64,000 nt of DNA from contig NZ_JAIQDI010000001.1 of NCBI RefSeq assembly GCF_020034665.1, positions 3,472,001-3,536,000 of the forward strand, in the 5' to 3' direction. Numbering within the stretch: position 1 is the stretch's first letter; each line of letters starts with the position of its first letter. The position numbers were made by a program, and so were the translations under genes. This document shows positions 63,058 through 64,000 of this stretch, piece after piece. This DNA comes from Niabella beijingensis (lineage in GTDB: Bacteria > Bacteroidota > Bacteroidia > Chitinophagales > Chitinophagaceae). A model generated the notes under the pieces. That model had not been told where the DNA came from. It did not search any database and worked only from the letters and a program-made list of their open reading frames with translations.

Positions 63058-63571
63058 AGGTCTTGAATTTTGAATGAAACCATTTTTCTGCCAGCAGGCA
63101 GGCGGTTGTCAGGTAAAACAGGTAAATGGCCGCACCCTGTAATTCGTGCAGAGATGTCGTGTTATTAAGTATGAGTCCTGTTTGTTTTAACCCGATTGCG
63201 GTCAAAATGCGGGAGGTGTTGGCCAGGATCGTAGTCAGGTATACGGTCAGCAGCGCTAATGGCAGCATTTTTAAAAGCTGTTTAATAGAGCCGGCATACT
63301 TCAGCAACAGGTAGCCTGCCGGCAGCAGGGCTGTAAGCATAAAAGAAGCGCCCGAACAGGATTTGTTGATCAGCACATTTAGATCGGGGAAAAAGAAACC
63401 TTCGCCGGGTATGAACTGTGCCTTGTGAGCGCTGGCAATTTCAACAATGGTGCTGACCGGTGCAAGAAGAAAGAGCTGCTGCTGTATATCAGTCGACCGG
63501 AGCAGCAATTTTAAACCGGCAAGGAGCAGACCTCCCAATACGGTGAAAATAATTTTTTCTCTGGTTTGCAT
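63041..63571 (-). CDS. xrtN: Exosortase, XrtN type
   Basis: A 176-residue integral membrane protein with about five helices and the exosortase/archaeosortase catalytic residues: Cys72 (NKSCSG), Arg121 (NTSRI) and His142 (LHELQG). It should cleave the tail of its cognate protein at the MSEP motif and perhaps transfer it to an acceptor. It overlaps the downstream target gene by 17 bp, and the peptide gene lies 69 bp upstream. The length fits XrtN; XrtK is an alternative name for a close relative. Confidence 0.85.
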   Translation of the reverse strand: MQTREKIIFTVLGGLLLAGLKLLLRSTDIQQQLFLLAPVSTIVEIASAHKAQFIPGEGFFFPDLNVLINKSCSGASFMLTALLPAGYLLLKYAGSIKQLLKMLPLALLTVYLTTILANTSRILTAIGLKQTGLILNNTTSLHELQGAAIYLFYLTTACLLAEKWFHSKFKTYENAA

Positions 63572-63640
63572 GATGAATGAATAGTTACTGTGTTTTTAAA
63601 ATGGTATCACACCGGTGGACGTGAAACAAGACCGCTGCTG

Positions 63641-63721
63641 CTATTTACTTAGTACAATAACTGTAAGGATAACGATGGTAGCCAGCAGGGTGATAAGAAT
63701 TAAAAGATTATACGCTTTCAT
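63641..63721 (-). CDS. 26-residue single-helix membrane peptide, coupled to the exosortase cluster
   Basis: I read an open frame of 26 residues beginning MKAYNLLILITLL and ending VLSK, almost entirely one hydrophobic helix with a positive N-terminus and a lysine at the end. Its ATG (63721-63719) overlaps the TGA of the preceding gene (63720-63718) as ATGA, the classic translational-coupling arrangement, which argues for real translation. It lies between that gene and xrtN. Function unknown; it could stabilise the exosortase, as KdpF-like peptides do for other complexes. Confidence 0.6.
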   Translation of the reverse strand: MKAYNLLILITLLATIVILTVIVLSK

Positions 63722-64000
63722 GGCTGTAACTGTATAAATTGATAATATAAATGACGGGATAGCAACGGCCTGTTTTTTTCGGTTTCGATGGTCTGGAGAA
63801 ATTGCTGTTTTTCCTCCGGTGCCGCATCTTTCATATAAATATCATAGAGGAGTTGTTTATTGTAAGGCAGGTCTTTTACATAATCGATGTCCCAGGTGCT
63901 TTGTTTTGAATGGTTATATTTTGTGACGATCCAGCTCCAATTGACGGCGCAGCCTATTACCAGGGCGGTATAGCCCGTCCATACCATACGGCTCAGCAGA
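63718..64000 (-). CDS. Partial gene at the window edge (exosortase cluster), function unknown
   Basis: The C-terminal 93 residues or so of a protein whose frame stays open to base 64000. An internal Met (63987) begins a hydrophobic stretch (TGYTALVIGCAVNWSWIV) that looks like a membrane helix; the rest is soluble and charged (DIDYVKDLPYNKQLLYDIYM). It is unclear whether the gene starts at 63987 or further upstream. It overlaps the 26-residue peptide gene, so it is part of the same operon as xrtN. Confidence 0.6.
   Translation of the reverse strand, partial: LLSRMVWTGYTALVIGCAVNWSWIVTKYNHSKQSTWDIDYVKDLPYNKQLLYDIYMKDAAPEEKQQFLQTIETEKNRPLLSRHLYYQFIQLQP

Noticed and set aside
1..64000. tRNA, rRNA, CRISPR arrays, phage or insertion-sequence genes
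   Set aside because: I saw no cloverleaf with the conserved T-loop, no rRNA segments, no spaced direct repeats of CRISPR type and no transposase or integrase motif. Short tRNA-like structures could still be missed by eye.

Overview
This window comes from a Bacteroidota chromosome, most likely family Chitinophagaceae (a Niabella/Niastella-type soil or water bacterium). The evidence is SusC/SusD pairs, FecI-type sigma/FecR pairs, promoters with the -7 element TAnnTTTG, a MaeB malic enzyme, DUF3817 and DUF4846 proteins and an XrtN-type exosortase. The genus is an inference. I see no tRNA, rRNA, CRISPR array, transposase or phage gene.

Layout. 1-5.8 kb: one complete SusC/SusD pair and the N-terminus of a second SusC, all on the minus strand; both susC promoters share an operator-like motif at identical spacing. 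6-10.3 kb: housekeeping (deoxynucleoside kinase, trpS, a YkuD_2-type protein, ribBA). 10.5-13.8 kb: an Oar-like TonB-dependent receptor. 13.8-16.8 kb: an accessory stretch with an AT-rich RidA-like gene between two 35-bp direct repeats, about 730 bp of hairpin-rich noncoding DNA, and two envelope proteins. 16.9-21.7 kb: rnhA, sdaA and a tandem array of four FKBP-type lipoproteins. 21.7-28.1 kb: a membrane protein with an HU-like N-terminus, maeB, an MlaE/MlaF-type lipid ABC transporter and sucD. 28.6-33.3 kb: a stand-alone receiver, a large FAD/Fe-S dehydrogenase and a TlpA-like thioredoxin.

33.5-36.3 kb holds the most unusual cluster. An Lgt-like membrane protein lacking canonical Lgt residues overlaps a multi-cluster radical SAM enzyme that resembles the MJ0619/tetraether lipid synthase family. 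Three tandem paralogous two-helix mini-membrane proteins follow. I read it as a candidate membrane-lipid or lipoprotein-acyl modification system; its chemistry is unproven.

36.4-52.1 kb is a polysaccharide utilisation locus: two Cys-type sulfatases, an ECF sigma/FecR pair, an STN-containing SusC with SusD, two paralogous clan GH-A-like lipoproteins on either side of an FAD-dependent oxidoreductase, and a putative surface glycan-binding lipoprotein. FecI/FecR plus the STN domain imply induction by transport of the cognate glycan.

52.2-60.2 kb returns to core functions: rnz with a STAS protein diverging from clpC, then small metabolic genes and a NamZ-like muramidase. The right edge (60.3-64 kb) is an exosortase system: a VIT-domain membrane protein with an MSEP-type sorting tail, its 176-aa exosortase, a 26-aa single-helix peptide translationally coupled to the gene before it, and a gene cut by the window edge.

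Several start codons were moved to internal ATGs. In trpS and rnhA, and probably the Lgt-like gene, a TATCTTT-type -7 element lies only 6-10 nt before the ATG, so long N-terminal extensions are not credible and transcripts are probably leaderless or nearly so.
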